Shown here in pieces: positions 45,286 through 54,461 of a stretch of DNA of 64,000 bases (position 1 is its first letter; each line of letters begins with the position of its first letter). The translations under genes were made by a program, and so were the position numbers. The notes beneath the pieces were generated by a model. The model made no database searches and was not told the DNA's origin. It worked only from the letters and a program-made list of their open reading frames with translations. This stretch comes from Leifsonia virtsii (GTDB taxonomy: Bacteria > Actinomycetota > Actinomycetes > Actinomycetales > Microbacteriaceae): contig NZ_JAROCB010000004.1 in NCBI RefSeq assembly GCF_030433675.1, forward strand, positions 62,001 to 126,000, given 5' to 3'.

Positions 45286-47045
45286 ACGATGTTCAGCAGC
45301 AGGTGGCCCGACGAGACCGTCTCGCCCACCGAGGCGTTGATGCCGGAGACCGTGCCGTCCTTGTGGGCGGTGAGCGGCTGCTCCATCTTCATGGCCTCGA
45401 GCACGAGCACCAGGTCGCCCTTGACGACCGGGTCGCCGTCGGCGACCGCGACCTTGACGACGGTCGCCTGCATGGGTGCGGTGACCGAGTCGCCGGTGGC
45501 CGTGTCGACGGCGCTCGACGTGCCGCGCCTGCGCGGTGCGGGGGCTGCGGACGGCTCGCCGGCGCCGCCGCTCAGCAGCTTGGCGGGCAGCGAGACCTCG
45601 ATCCGCTTGCCGCCGACCTCGACCACGACGTTGCTGCGGCGCTCCGCGGCCGGCTGCTCGCCCAGCTCGCCCGACCACGGCTCGATCTCGTTGACCCACT
45701 CGGTCTCGATCCAGCGGGTGTAGACGGAGAACGGTTCGCCGTCCTGCGGGGCGAACGCGGGGTCGCGCACGATGGCGCGGTGGAACGGGAGGACGGTCGG
45801 AAGCCCCGCGACCTCGAACTCGTCGAGCGCGCGGCGCGAGCGCTCCAGCGCCTCCTCACGGCTGGCGCCGGTGACGATCAGCTTCGCGAGCATGGAGTCG
45901 AACGAGCCGCTGATGACGTCGCCCGCCTGGATGCCGCTGTCGACACGGACGCCCGGCCCGCCCGGCGCCTTGAAGACGTGCACGGGACCGGGCGAGGGGA
46001 TGAAGTTGCGGCCGGCGTCCTCGCCGTTGATGCGGAACTCGAACGAGTGGCCGCGCGGGGCGGGGTCGTCGTAGTCGAGCTCGCCGCCCTCGGCGAGCCG
46101 GAACTGCTCGCGCACCAGGTCGATGCCGGTGACCTCCTCCGAGACGCAGTGCTCGACCTGGAGGCGGGTGTTCACCTCGAGGAAGGAGACCGTGCCGTCC
46201 TTGCCGATGAGGAACTCGCAGGTGCCCGCTCCCTGGTAGCCGACCTCCTTGAGGATCGCCTTCGACGACGTGTACAGCTTCTCGGTCTGCTCCGGCGTCA
46301 GGAACGGCGCGGGCGCCTCCTCGACGAGCTTCTGGTGACGGCGCTGCAGCGAGCAGTCGCGCGTGGAGACGACGACGACGTTGCCGTACGCGTCGGCGAG
46401 GCACTGGGTCTCGACGTGGCGCGGCTGGTCCAGGTACTTCTCGACGAAGCACTCGCCGCGTCCGAACGCCGCGATCGCCTCACGGGTGGCCGACTCGAAG
46501 AGCTCCGCCACCTCCTCGCGGGCCCGGGCGACCTTGAGGCCGCGTCCGCCGCCGCCGAACGCCGCCTTGATCGCGACGGGCAGACCGTAGACGTCGACGA
46601 AGTCGAGCACCTCGGCCGCGTCGGCGACCGGGTTGAGGGTGCCCGGGGCGAGGGGAGCGCCGACCTTCTCGGCGACGTGCCGGGCCGAGACCTTGTCGCC
46701 AAGGCGCTCGATGGCGTCGGGGGACGGGCCGATCCAGGTCAGCCCCGCACCGATGACGGCGCGCGCGAAGTCCGCGTTCTCGGCCAGGAACCCGTAGCCG
46801 GGGTGCACGGCGTCCGCGCCGGACCGTCGCGCCACCGAGAGCAGCTTGTCGATGACGAGGTACGTCTCCGCGCTCGTGGTCCCGTCCAGCGCGTAGGCCT
46901 CGTCGGCGAGCCGGACGTGGAGGGCGTCGCGATCCTGGTCGGCGTACACGGCGACGGACGCGATTCCGCTGTCCTTCGCCGCACGGATGACACGGACGGC
47001 GATCTCGCCGCGGTTGGCGATCAAAACCTTGGTGATACGTGGCAC
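45282..47045 (-). CDS. accA: Acyl-CoA carboxylase alpha subunit (biotin carboxylase plus biotin carrier)
   Basis: A 587-aa actinobacterial AccA3/BccA-type protein. The biotin carboxylase domain (about 1-450) contains the start [17 protein letters not shown], the ATP-grasp loop [16 protein letters not shown], the [17 protein letters not shown] substrate region and [10 protein letters not shown]. The C-terminal biotinyl domain (about 515-587) has [11 protein letters not shown] with the biotinylated Lys. It carboxylates its own biotin with bicarbonate and ATP and passes it to an AccD subunit for malonyl- or propionyl-CoA carboxylation. BirA in this window should attach the biotin. Start GTG; TAGGCT lies 8 nt upstream. 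Confidence 0.95.
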   Translation of the reverse strand: MPRITKVLIANRGEIAVRVIRAAKDSGIASVAVYADQDRDALHVRLADEAYALDGTTSAETYLVIDKLLSVARRSGADAVHPGYGFLAENADFARAVIGAGLTWIGPSPDAIERLGDKVSARHVAEKVGAPLAPGTLNPVADAAEVLDFVDVYGLPVAIKAAFGGGGRGLKVARAREEVAELFESATREAIAAFGRGECFVEKYLDQPRHVETQCLADAYGNVVVVSTRDCSLQRRHQKLVEEAPAPFLTPEQTEKLYTSSKAILKEVGYQGAGTCEFLIGKDGTVSFLEVNTRLQVEHCVSEEVTGIDLVREQFRLAEGGELDYDDPAPRGHSFEFRINGEDAGRNFIPSPGPVHVFKAPGGPGVRVDSGIQAGDVISGSFDSMLAKLIVTGASREEALERSRRALDEFEVAGLPTVLPFHRAIVRDPAFAPQDGEPFSVYTRWIETEWVNEIEPWSGELGEQPAAERRSNVVVEVGGKRIEVSLPAKLLSGGAGEPSAAPAPRRRGTSSAVDTATGDSVTAPMQATVVKVAVADGDPVVKGDLVLVLEAMKMEQPLTAHKDGTVSGINASVGETVSSGHLLLNIV

Positions 47046-47151
47046 AGTTCCCTAGCCTATTGCTCGATATCAGAGTGGATTTGGGCGAACCCGACAAAAA
47101 TGGGACCCGCGAAGCTCATGCAGCCTACAACGCCCGGAAACGGTCCGCGGT

Positions 47152-47790
47152 TCAGTGGCCGCGATTCCAGAGCGAGGTCCACTCCACGCCGAGCTCGCGC
47201 ACCAGCTCGCGCAGCGTCGAGAGCGAGAGCCCGACCACCGTGCTCGGGTCGCCCTCCACCGCCGTGATGAACGGCCCGCCGAGGCTGTCGATCGTGAACG
47301 CCCCGGCGACCTCCAGCGGCTCACCGCTCGCGACGTACGCGTCGATCTCGGTGTCCGTCACGTCGGCGAAGGTCACCGACGCTGTGGCCGTACGGCCGGC
47401 GGCGGCGTTCTCACGTCCCTCCCGGTGGTCGATCAGCCAGTGGCCCGAGTGCAGCACGCCGGTGCGGCCGCGCTGCTGCAGCCAGCGGTCCCGCGCGACC
47501 TCGGGGAGGTGCGGCTTGCCGTGGATGGCTCCGTCGATCTCGAAGGCGGAGTCGCCGCCCAGGATGAGGCCGTCGATCGGCTCCCCGTCGAGGGTGCCGC
47601 GCACCGCCTCCGCTTTGAGCCGGGCGAGCAGCTGCACCATGGCGCCTGCACTGAGCGGACCGTGCTCGGCCTCCGCCGCGGCGACGGCGGCCGGCTCGTC
47701 GACGTGCGACGGCACGACGATCGGCTCGATCCCCGCCGCACGCAGCAGGGCCAGCCGGGCGGGGGAGGTGGAGGCGAGGTAGAGGCGCAT
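47152..47790 (-). CDS. maf: Maf-like nucleotide pyrophosphatase
   Basis: A 212-aa Maf/YhdE-type enzyme that hydrolyses non-canonical or excess nucleoside triphosphates. The N-terminal LYLASTSPARLALLRAAGI (S-x-S-P-R-R-type motif), LILGGDSAFEIDG (catalytic Asp) and the C-terminal TIDSLGGPFITAVEGDPSTVVGLSL (read in parts) are diagnostic. AGGTGA lies just before the ATG. It is 106 bp upstream of accA on the same strand and divergent from the RNA methyltransferase gene, 24 bp between starts. Confidence 0.92.
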   Translation of the reverse strand: MRLYLASTSPARLALLRAAGIEPIVVPSHVDEPAAVAAAEAEHGPLSAGAMVQLLARLKAEAVRGTLDGEPIDGLILGGDSAFEIDGAIHGKPHLPEVARDRWLQQRGRTGVLHSGHWLIDHREGRENAAAGRTATASVTFADVTDTEIDAYVASGEPLEVAGAFTIDSLGGPFITAVEGDPSTVVGLSLSTLRELVRELGVEWTSLWNRGH

Positions 47791-47814
47791 GGTCACCTGT
47801 GGGATGCTCGAAGG

Positions 47815-49107
47815 ATGCCCCAGAAGGACGAGGTCGAGCTCGACATTACCAACGTCGCCCACGGAGGCGTGTTCGTCGCCCGCCACGAGGGACGGGTCGT
47901 CTTCGTGCCGGACACGATGCCGGGGGAGCGGGTGCGCGCCCGCATCGCGGACACCAGCCACGACCGGTTCTGGCGCGGCGAAGTGGTGGAGGTCGTCGAG
48001 GCGTCGCCCGAGCGGCAGCCGCACGTCTGGGCGGCGGCGTCCGTCGAGCGCGCGCCCGGTCGGCGCGCCGGCGGTGCCGAGTTCGGCCACATCCGCCTGG
48101 AGCACCAACGCGAGCTCAAGCGCCGGGTGATCGGGGACGCTCTGCAGCGCACCGCGAAGCTCGCTCCCGAGGCCATCGCCGCGGCGGGCGTCGGCGGCGG
48201 CCGTGTGGAGGTCGAGCCCGTCGACGACGAGACCCCGGACGGCACGGGATGGCGCACCCGCGTGCGCCTGCAAGTCGACGCGGACGGCCGCATCGGCCCG
48301 TTCGCCCCGCGGTCGCACACCGTGATCCCGGTCGAGGACCACCCGCTGGCGACCCCTCTCGTGCAGGAGACGGCGCCGTTCGGCCGGCTCTTCCCCGGTG
48401 CCGAGTCGGTGGACGTGGTGGCCACGGGCCTCGGCGCGTCGCACGTGCTCGTCAACGACCCGCCGGTCCGCTCCGGGCGGCGCAGCGTGCGTCCGCGCCG
48501 AAGCCCGGTCCCCATCCGCGAGCGTGTCGGCGATCGCGAGTTCCGCCTCGACGCCCGTGGGTTCTGGCAGGTGCACCGCGGCGCGGCGCAGACCCTGACG
48601 ACCGCGGTGTCCTCCGCCGTGGACGAGGCTCTGTTCGACCCGCGCGCCGCGAACCTCGACCTCTACGGCGGCGTCGGGCTCCTCGCCGCGGCGCTCGGCG
48701 ACCGCTTCGGCTCGACGCTGCGCATCACCTCGGTCGAGAGCAGCGAGACCGCCACCGACGACGCCGCGGAGAACCTCGCCGACTGGGTGGGCGCCGCCGC
48801 GGTCACCGACAGGGTGGAGCGCTTCGTCGCGCGGCTCGCGGCCGACGCGTCCGCGTCGGAGCGCGCCCGCCTGCGTGCGGCCACGGTCGTGCTCGACCCG
48901 CCGCGGTCCGGCGCCGGACGCGAGGTGGTGGACGCCATCTCGTCGCTCGACCCCGCGCAGGTCGTCTACGTAGCCTGCGACCCGGTCGCCCTCGCCCGCG
49001 ATCTCGCCTTCTTCGCCGGTCACGGCTACGCGCTGCGCGGCATGCGGGCGTTCGACCTGTTCCCGAACACGCACCACGTCGAGGCGGTCGCCACGCTGAC
49101 GCGCTGA
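47815..49107 (+). CDS. TRAM-domain class I SAM-dependent RNA methyltransferase (TrmA/RlmD family)
   Basis: A 430-aa enzyme of the uracil-5-methyltransferase family. The N-terminal TRAM domain (about 4-60: ELDITNVAHGGVFVARHEG) binds RNA. The catalytic Rossmann domain shows LDLYGGVGLLAAALG for SAM, VVLDPPRSGAG, and the nucleophilic Cys in VVYVACDPVALARDL, with the late Glu in the THHVEAVATL tail. The four-cysteine iron-sulfur motif of RlmD is not present. It methylates a uridine in tRNA or rRNA; which one is unknown. Ribosome-binding signal is weak. Confidence 0.87.
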   Translation: MPQKDEVELDITNVAHGGVFVARHEGRVVFVPDTMPGERVRARIADTSHDRFWRGEVVEVVEASPERQPHVWAAASVERAPGRRAGGAEFGHIRLEHQRELKRRVIGDALQRTAKLAPEAIAAAGVGGGRVEVEPVDDETPDGTGWRTRVRLQVDADGRIGPFAPRSHTVIPVEDHPLATPLVQETAPFGRLFPGAESVDVVATGLGASHVLVNDPPVRSGRRSVRPRRSPVPIRERVGDREFRLDARGFWQVHRGAAQTLTTAVSSAVDEALFDPRAANLDLYGGVGLLAAALGDRFGSTLRITSVESSETATDDAAENLADWVGAAAVTDRVERFVARLAADASASERARLRAATVVLDPPRSGAGREVVDAISSLDPAQVVYVACDPVALARDLAFFAGHGYALRGMRAFDLFPNTHHVEAVATLTR

Positions 49108-49151
49108 GCGGTCCGCCCTCCTGAGAGCGTTCACCCCCTACGATGGTCAGC

Positions 49152-49811
49152 ATGGTGCGGGTGGCAATCGTCGACGATCACGAGTCCGTGCGTCTGGGGC
49201 TGAAGGCGGCCTGTCAGGACGCGGGGTACGAGGTCGTCGTCACCGCGCCCACCGTCGACGACTTCGTCGCTCAGCTCGGCTCGCAGGAGTGCGACGTCGT
49301 CGTGCTCGACCTCTCGCTCGGCGACGGCTCCAAGGTGACCGACAACGTCAAGCGCGCCCAGGCGACAGGCGCGGCCGTGCTGGTGCACAGCATCGCCGAC
49401 CGCGTCGCCAGCGTGCGCGAGGCGCTCGCCGCGGGAGCCGCGGGCGTCATCCCGAAGTCCTCGCCCACCACCACAGTCATCAGTGCGATCGCGACCGTCG
49501 CCCGGGGCGACGTGCTCAACAACCTGGAGTGGGCGACCGCGATCGACGCCGACAGCGACTTCGCGAAGGCCCAGCTCGGCCGCCGGGAGCGCGATGTGCT
49601 CCACCTCTATGCTTCCGGTCTCCCGCTGAAGGCCGTCGCCGCCCAGCTGGGCATCGCCAACTCGACCGCACGCGAGTATCTCGACCGCATCCGCGTCAAG
49701 TACGTGGAGGTGGGCCGTCCCGCCCCGACGAAGGTGGACCTCCTCCGCCGGGCGGTGGAGGACGGCATCCTCCCCGGGCTCGATCCCGAGACGGGCAATG
49801 AGCGCTCCTAG
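49152..49811 (+). CDS. LuxR/NarL-type response regulator
   Basis: A 219-aa regulator. The receiver domain (1-118) has the acidic pocket VDDHES, phospho-acceptor D53 in VVVLDLSLGD, the switch Ser in LVHS and K102 in GVIPKSS. The C-terminal helix-turn-helix (about 145-205: LGRRERDVLHLYASGLPLKAVAAQLGIANSTAREYL, read in parts) is LuxR-like. TACGAT at 49139-49144 ends 7 nt before this ATG, which favours 49152 over an ATG at 49143. Its end overlaps the kinase gene by 14 bp, so the pair is made together. Confidence 0.9.
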   Translation: MVRVAIVDDHESVRLGLKAACQDAGYEVVVTAPTVDDFVAQLGSQECDVVVLDLSLGDGSKVTDNVKRAQATGAAVLVHSIADRVASVREALAAGAAGVIPKSSPTTTVISAIATVARGDVLNNLEWATAIDADSDFAKAQLGRRERDVLHLYASGLPLKAVAAQLGIANSTAREYLDRIRVKYVEVGRPAPTKVDLLRRAVEDGILPGLDPETGNERS

Positions 49812-51093
49812 CGGGGTCCGCCCGGGGCTCCCGCTGGAGTCGGCGAAGCCCCGCAACCCCCTCAGCCGGGCGCGGATCGAGCGCATCGCCGATCGCACGG
49901 TCTCGGCCTTCGGCCTCGTCTTCGGGCTGCAGACCCTCCCCACGGTGCTCGGCCAGCTGAAGGACCTGCGCGAGCCGTGGGGGCTCGTGTGGCTGGTGAT
50001 CGTGTTCGGCGGCCTCGCCCTCACCGTTCTGCTCGCGATCGTGCAGCGCGGCGTGAAGATCGCCATGGGCATCCTCGCCGTCGTGTACCTCGCCGCAATC
50101 GTCACGTGGCCTCTGCTGGTGGCGCACCCCAGCGCCTTCGGCTCCGACAAACCGTGGGTCTGGTTCCTCTGCTCGGTGTTCACGGCGTTCGCCGCGGTGG
50201 CCTACCCGCTCTGGCTCGCCATCGCCTACACCTTCGTCGCGCCGATCGCCTACGGCATCGTGCGCGCCCTCCCGGCGGGCGGCGGTGTCGGCTTCGAGCT
50301 GGCCGCGCTCGACACGATCTACGCCATCATCCTCGGCGGCGTCATCCTCGCCATCATCGCGATGATGCGGCAGGCGTCGAGCGCGGTGGACACGGCCCAG
50401 AGCCAGGCGCTCGCCCGCTACGCCACCGCGGTCCGGCAGCACGCCACCGAGGTCGAGCGCGTGCAGGTCGACGCCATCGTGCACGACAGCGTTCTCACGA
50501 CGCTCCTGTCGGCCGCGTCGGCGCGCTCGCCCGAGCAGAAGGAGCTGGCCGCCGCGATGGCGGCCGACGCGATCGGGCACCTGCACGCGGCCGAGGCGGC
50601 GCCGCCGGAGGACCAGTCCCTCGTCGGACTCGACAGCCTCTCCGACCGGCTCGTCACGGCGGCCAACGCGTTCTCGTCGCCGTTCGAGGTGGAGGTGCGC
50701 GACGTGGAGGTGCACACCCTCCCCGTGAACGTGGCCGACGCCCTCTACTCGGCGGCCGTGCAGGCGATGGTGAACAGCATCCAGCACGCCGGAGGCGCGG
50801 AGGTGTCGCGCAGCGTCTCGATCCGCGGCGGGAGCCCGGCCGCGACGGTGCAGGTCGTCGTCCGCGACGACGGCCGCGGCTTCAGCGAGTCCGAGGTCCC
50901 GGCCGAGCGGCTCGGGCTGCGGATCAGCATCCGGGACCGGATCGCGAAGGTGGGCGGCTCCGCCGACATCGCGTCCACGCCGGGCGAGGGGACGACCGTG
51001 ACCATCCTGTGGCCGGCGGCGCAGCAGGTGGCGCCCGCCGCGGCGGCGCTCCACGAGCCGGTCCCCTCCGGCCACCCGGAGGTGGCCGAGTGA
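49798..51093 (+). CDS. Membrane sensor histidine kinase with divergent phosphoacceptor box
   Basis: A 431-aa kinase. Five or six membrane helices (about 35-190) have almost no extracellular domain, so it likely senses in the membrane. The dimerisation helix has VDAIVHDSVLTTLLSA with the presumed phospho-His at 229; this differs from the ERxRIARxLHD box of ordinary NarL-type kinases. The ATPase domain is intact: N box MVNSIQHAGGA (Asn326), G1 VVRDDGRGFSE, G2 GLRISIRDRIAKVGG and GEGTTVTILWP. It should phosphorylate the overlapping response regulator. The stop overlaps the next gene by GTGA. Confidence 0.88.
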   Translation: MSAPSGVRPGLPLESAKPRNPLSRARIERIADRTVSAFGLVFGLQTLPTVLGQLKDLREPWGLVWLVIVFGGLALTVLLAIVQRGVKIAMGILAVVYLAAIVTWPLLVAHPSAFGSDKPWVWFLCSVFTAFAAVAYPLWLAIAYTFVAPIAYGIVRALPAGGGVGFELAALDTIYAIILGGVILAIIAMMRQASSAVDTAQSQALARYATAVRQHATEVERVQVDAIVHDSVLTTLLSAASARSPEQKELAAAMAADAIGHLHAAEAAPPEDQSLVGLDSLSDRLVTAANAFSSPFEVEVRDVEVHTLPVNVADALYSAAVQAMVNSIQHAGGAEVSRSVSIRGGSPAATVQVVVRDDGRGFSESEVPAERLGLRISIRDRIAKVGGSADIASTPGEGTTVTILWPAAQQVAPAAAALHEPVPSGHPEVAE

Positions 51094-52112
51094 TCACCCT
51101 CAACCGCGTCCTCTTCCTGATCCTGGGCGCGCTGTTCTCGGCGTACCACCTGTTCCTCGCGCTCTCGTCGCTCTCGACGCCGCGCTCACCCGGGCCGGCC
51201 ATCGTCGCGATGGTCCTGTACGGCGTCGCGACCGTGCTCAGCCTGTGGCCGACGAGCCCGACGAAGATGCCGCTCTGGCTGGCGGCGTTCGACCTCGCCG
51301 TCTGCGTCGTCATCCCGATCCTCGTCACCAGCCAGCTCGATCCGGCGAAGGACAACGGCTACGCCACCTGGTACGTCGCCGCGGTCGGCACGCTGATGAC
51401 CATCTGCGCCGTTCGGCGGCAGCAGCTCGTCGCCTGGGCCGGGGTCGGCTTCCTCGCCGTGCAGACGGTGGTCTGGGCAGGCCTCGGCGCGCTCGCCGGT
51501 CTCGGCGTGATCGGCTCCGTGGTGTGGGTCGGCGTCGCGGTCGTGATCTCCGGTTCGCTGGCGAAGGCCGGGCGGGACGCCCTGCAGTTCGCGCGCGCGG
51601 AGCGCGAGGCGACCGAGTGGCAGGCGGCGCAGGAGGCGCACGTCATGGAGCGGCAGCTGCGGCTGCGGCAGACGTACCGCGTCGCCGCGCCCATGCTCGC
51701 GGAGATCGTGCGCCGCGGCGGGGACCTGACCGAGGCCGAGCGGCGCGAGTGCCGCTACCTGGAGGGCGCGATCCGCGACGAGATCCGTGGCAGGCGGCTG
51801 CTCAACGACGACGTGCGCCGTGAGGTGATGGATGCCCGCCGGCGCGGTGTCGTGGTCAGCCTGCTCGACGAGGGCGGCATCGACGACCTCGACCAGCGCG
51901 GGCTCGAGACCGTGCTCCGGCGGCTGGCCGAAGCGATCCGCGGCACGACGACGGACAAGCTGATCGTCCGCACCGTCCCGCGGTCCTCGAAGACGGCGGT
52001 CACCGTCGTCGGCCTGCGGATGTCGGACGACGGAGCGGCCAACGCCCTCGGCGCGGACACCGAGGACGACGAGGTCGACCTCTGGCTCGAGATCCCGCGT
52101 CCCGTCGCCTGA
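51090..52112 (+). CDS. Degenerate histidine-kinase-like membrane protein, partner of the upstream kinase
   Basis: A 340-aa protein of no certain family. It has about five or six membrane helices (about 5-155), then a charged helix (about 160-200), then a cytosolic region. There CRYLEGAIRDEIRGRRLLND and VVVSLLDEGGIDD resemble the helix-to-ATPase linker of some actinobacterial kinases, and MSDDGAANALG and VDLWLEIPRPVA fall where G1 and the last strand would be. The N-box Asn and glycine-rich lid are missing, so ATP binding is doubtful. Translational coupling to the kinase suggests a heteromeric or regulatory partner. Role inferred only. Confidence 0.7.
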   Translation: MITLNRVLFLILGALFSAYHLFLALSSLSTPRSPGPAIVAMVLYGVATVLSLWPTSPTKMPLWLAAFDLAVCVVIPILVTSQLDPAKDNGYATWYVAAVGTLMTICAVRRQQLVAWAGVGFLAVQTVVWAGLGALAGLGVIGSVVWVGVAVVISGSLAKAGRDALQFARAEREATEWQAAQEAHVMERQLRLRQTYRVAAPMLAEIVRRGGDLTEAERRECRYLEGAIRDEIRGRRLLNDDVRREVMDARRRGVVVSLLDEGGIDDLDQRGLETVLRRLAEAIRGTTTDKLIVRTVPRSSKTAVTVVGLRMSDDGAANALGADTEDDEVDLWLEIPRPVA

Positions 52113-52149
52113 CCCCGGCGGCGCCGCCCGACCGCGAGTGCTGCCCTGT

Positions 52150-52187
52150 GGAACGACTGCGGCGCGTCGCGTAGCCGCAGACGTTCC
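52150..52187. repeat. Long inverted repeat after the two-component cassette
   Basis: GGAACG-a-CTGCGGC pairs with GCCGCAG-a-CGTTCC around a 10-nt loop, giving 13 pairs with one A-A mismatch. GCCGCAGACG then recurs just downstream at 52193-52202. There is no following T-run, so it is not an ordinary terminator. It could be part of a structured RNA. Confidence 0.55.
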
Positions 52188-52223
52188 CGGAGGCCGCAGA
52201 CGCTCTGGCCCCTTAACGAGGAG

Positions 52224-52257
52224 AAAGGGGCCGACACCCGAATTGTCGGCCCCTTTT
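52224..52257 (+). terminator. Strong intrinsic terminator of the two-component cassette
   Basis: AAAGGGGCCGACA and TGTCGGCCCCTTT form a perfect 13-bp stem around CCCGAAT, ending in TTTT. It is the first of three successive hairpins in the 405-bp convergent gap, and the A/T ends let it act in both directions. Confidence 0.85.
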
Positions 52258-52265
52258 CAAACCCC

Positions 52266-52300
52266 GAGTCAGGGCGACAACCCGAATATCGCCCTGACTC
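52266..52300. terminator. Second hairpin of the convergent gap
   Basis: GAGTCAGGGCGA pairs exactly with TCGCCCTGACTC (12 bp) around an 11-nt loop. The loop carries ACCCGAAT, as in the hairpin before it. It probably stops transcripts coming from either side. Confidence 0.6.
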
Positions 52301-52310
52301 GCCCCCAAAG

Positions 52311-52340
52311 CACTCGCCCGCTTACCCTAGTCGGCGAGTG
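52311..52340. repeat. Third hairpin of the convergent gap
   Basis: CACTCGCC and GGCGAGTG form an 8-bp stem with a 14-nt loop. It is followed by an AT-rich tract of about 80 bases (52341-52420) that holds no convincing gene, then GC-rich DNA to the accE stop at 52518. In the rest of the gap I see nothing further. Confidence 0.5.
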
Positions 52341-52517
52341 ATTGGCGGTGTGACTCACGAGGAGAGACACCTAGCAATAACTATATTGACGGCACTCCCA
52401 GCAATTACATAGTCGTCATTTTGGAGGACAGCGGGGGACACAGCACGACCCCCGTTCGAGGCGCATCCAGACGATTCCGCGTGTCCCGCACGCGGGGGAC
52501 ACCCCGATCGGGGTACA

Positions 52518-52766
52518 TCAGCCCGCGAAGCCGCGCCAGGCGCCCGGGCCGGGACGCAGTTCGGAGCGCAGCGCCCGCTGCGTCCGCGCCCAGCCGTCAG
52601 GACCGTGCTCGGCCCGTGCCTGCTTGTCGGCCTCCGCCTGCTCGGCCGCGGCGGCCGCGAGCACGGCCGTCACCGCGGCGACCTCCTCCGGCGTGACGCC
52701 GGGCGTGAGGAACCGGAGCTCCGACGGGTCGAGTGCGCCGGCACCCTCTGCGGAGTGCGCGCTCAC
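52518..52766 (-). CDS. accE: Acyl-CoA carboxylase epsilon subunit
   Basis: An 82-aa small subunit found beside accD genes in actinobacteria. It begins with a variable Ala/Ser-rich part, then [26 protein letters not shown], a helical segment typical of AccE, and ends in [19 protein letters not shown], the conserved R-x-L-R C-terminus. It stabilises the AccA-AccD complex and boosts its activity. GTG start with GTGA overlap with accD. Family assignment rests on position plus these short motifs. Confidence 0.85.
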   Translation of the reverse strand: MSAHSAEGAGALDPSELRFLTPGVTPEEVAAVTAVLAAAAAEQAEADKQARAEHGPDGWARTQRALRSELRPGPGAWRGFAG

Positions 52767-54376
52767 AGCGGGATGTTCCCGTGCTTCTTGGGCGGGAGGG
52801 ACGCGCGCTTGGTGCGCAGCGCCCGCAGCGCCTTGATCACCGACACGCGCGTCGCGGCCGGCTCGATCACGCCGTCCAGCTCGCCGCGCTCCGCCGCGAG
52901 GAACGGGCTCGCCACGTTGTACGTGTACTCGTTCGCGAGCTTCGTGCGGACGGCGGCGACGTCCTCGCCTGCCTCCTCCGCGCGCTTGATCTCGCCGCGG
53001 TACAGGATGTTGACCGCGCCCTGACCGCCCATCACGGCGATCTCCGCCGTCGGCCACGCGAGGTTGATGTCGGCGCCCAGCTGCTTCGAGCCCATGACGA
53101 TGTAGGCGCCGCCGTAGGCCTTGCGCGTGATGATCGTGACGAGCGGCACGGTCGCCTCCGCGTACGCGTACAGCAGCTTCGCGCCGCGCCGGATGACGCC
53201 CGTCCACTCCTGGTCCGTGCCGGGCAGGTAGCCGGGCACGTCGACGAGGGTGAGGATCGGGATGCTGAACGAGTCGCAGAAGCGGACGAACCGGGAGGCC
53301 TTCTCGCCCGCGTCGATGTTGAGCGTGCCGGCCATCGAGCTCGGCTGGTTGGCGACGATACCGACCGAGCGGCCCTCGACGCGCGCGAAGCCGATGACGA
53401 TGTTCGGCGCGAACAGCGGCTGGACCTCCAGGAACTCACCGTCATCGACGATGCCCTCGATGATCGTCTTCACGTCGTACGGCTGGTTCGGCGAGTCCGG
53501 GATGACCGTGTTGAGGCGTCGGTCGGCGTCCGTGATCTCCAGCTCCGGCTCCGCCTGGAAGGTGGGGAGCTCGGCCAGATTGTTCTGCGGCAGGTAGCTG
53601 AGCAGGGTGCGCGCGTAGTCGAGCGCGTCCTCCTCGTCGCTCGCCAGGTAGTGCGAGACGCCGGACACCTTGTTGTGGGTGAGCGCGCCGCCGAGCTCCT
53701 CGAAGCCGACGTCCTCGCCGGTGACGGTCTTGATCACGTCGGGGCCGGTGACGAACATGTGGCTCGACTTGTCGACCATGATCACGAAGTCGGTGAGGGC
53801 GGGGGAGTACACCGCGCCGCCGGCCGCCGGGCCCATGACGATGGATATCTGCGGGATGACGCCCGAGGCGGCGGTGTTGCGGCGGAAAATCTCGCCGTAC
53901 TTGCCGAGCGCGACGACGCCCTCCTGGATGCGCGCGCCGCCGGAGTCGAGGATGCCGATCATCGGGACCCCGGTCTTGAGCGCGTGGTCCATCACCTTGA
54001 TGATCTTCTCGCCGGCGACCTCGCCGAGCGAGCCGCCGAAGATCGTGAAGTCCTGGCTGAACACCGCGACGTTGCGGCCGTGGATGGTGCCGACGCCGGT
54101 GACGACCGCGTCGCCGTACGGACGCTTCGCCTCCATGCCGAAGGCGTGCGTGCGGTGGCGCACGAACTCGTCGAATTCGACGAAGGAGCCCTGGTCGAGG
54201 AGGAGGTCGATGCGCTCGCGCGCGGTCAGCTTGCCCTTGGCGTGCTGCTTCTCGATGGCCGCCTGCCCGCTCGCGGTCACGGCCTCGTGGAACCGTTCCT
54301 TCAGGTCGGCGAGCTTGCCGGCGGTGGTGGTCAGGTCGGGGAGCTGTTCGGTCTGACGGGGTTCGGTGTCGGTCAC
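52763..54376 (-). CDS. accD: Acyl-CoA carboxylase beta (carboxyltransferase) subunit
   Basis: A 537-aa carboxyltransferase of the AccD5/PccB type. The two crotonase-like halves are visible. The N-half has [41 protein letters not shown] (read in parts) and the acyl-CoA site GGARIQEGV. The C-half has the biotin site [14 protein letters not shown] and the oxyanion region [16 protein letters not shown]. It moves CO2 from biotin of AccA to acetyl- or propionyl-CoA. The start is taken at GTG 54376 because TAGAGT at 54384-54389 ends 7 nt before it; an in-frame ATG at 54409 is the alternative. It is coupled to accE. Confidence 0.93.
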   Translation of the reverse strand: MTDTEPRQTEQLPDLTTTAGKLADLKERFHEAVTASGQAAIEKQHAKGKLTARERIDLLLDQGSFVEFDEFVRHRTHAFGMEAKRPYGDAVVTGVGTIHGRNVAVFSQDFTIFGGSLGEVAGEKIIKVMDHALKTGVPMIGILDSGGARIQEGVVALGKYGEIFRRNTAASGVIPQISIVMGPAAGGAVYSPALTDFVIMVDKSSHMFVTGPDVIKTVTGEDVGFEELGGALTHNKVSGVSHYLASDEEDALDYARTLLSYLPQNNLAELPTFQAEPELEITDADRRLNTVIPDSPNQPYDVKTIIEGIVDDGEFLEVQPLFAPNIVIGFARVEGRSVGIVANQPSSMAGTLNIDAGEKASRFVRFCDSFSIPILTLVDVPGYLPGTDQEWTGVIRRGAKLLYAYAEATVPLVTIITRKAYGGAYIVMGSKQLGADINLAWPTAEIAVMGGQGAVNILYRGEIKRAEEAGEDVAAVRTKLANEYTYNVASPFLAAERGELDGVIEPAATRVSVIKALRALRTKRASLPPKKHGNIPL

Positions 54377-54461
54377 GCCGTTCACTCTACCGGCCAGTCG
54401 AATGGGCATGCCTTTGAGGAATTCCTACAAATCCACGCGCCTGCACTGGCGGAGAGGCCCA

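Noticed and set aside
52350-52412. A 20-codon frame (GTG start) in the AT-rich tract after the hairpins
   Set aside because: It uses AGA, CTA and ATA codons that are rare here and has no ribosome-binding site. It is more likely chance in AT-rich DNA, though a signalling peptide cannot be excluded.
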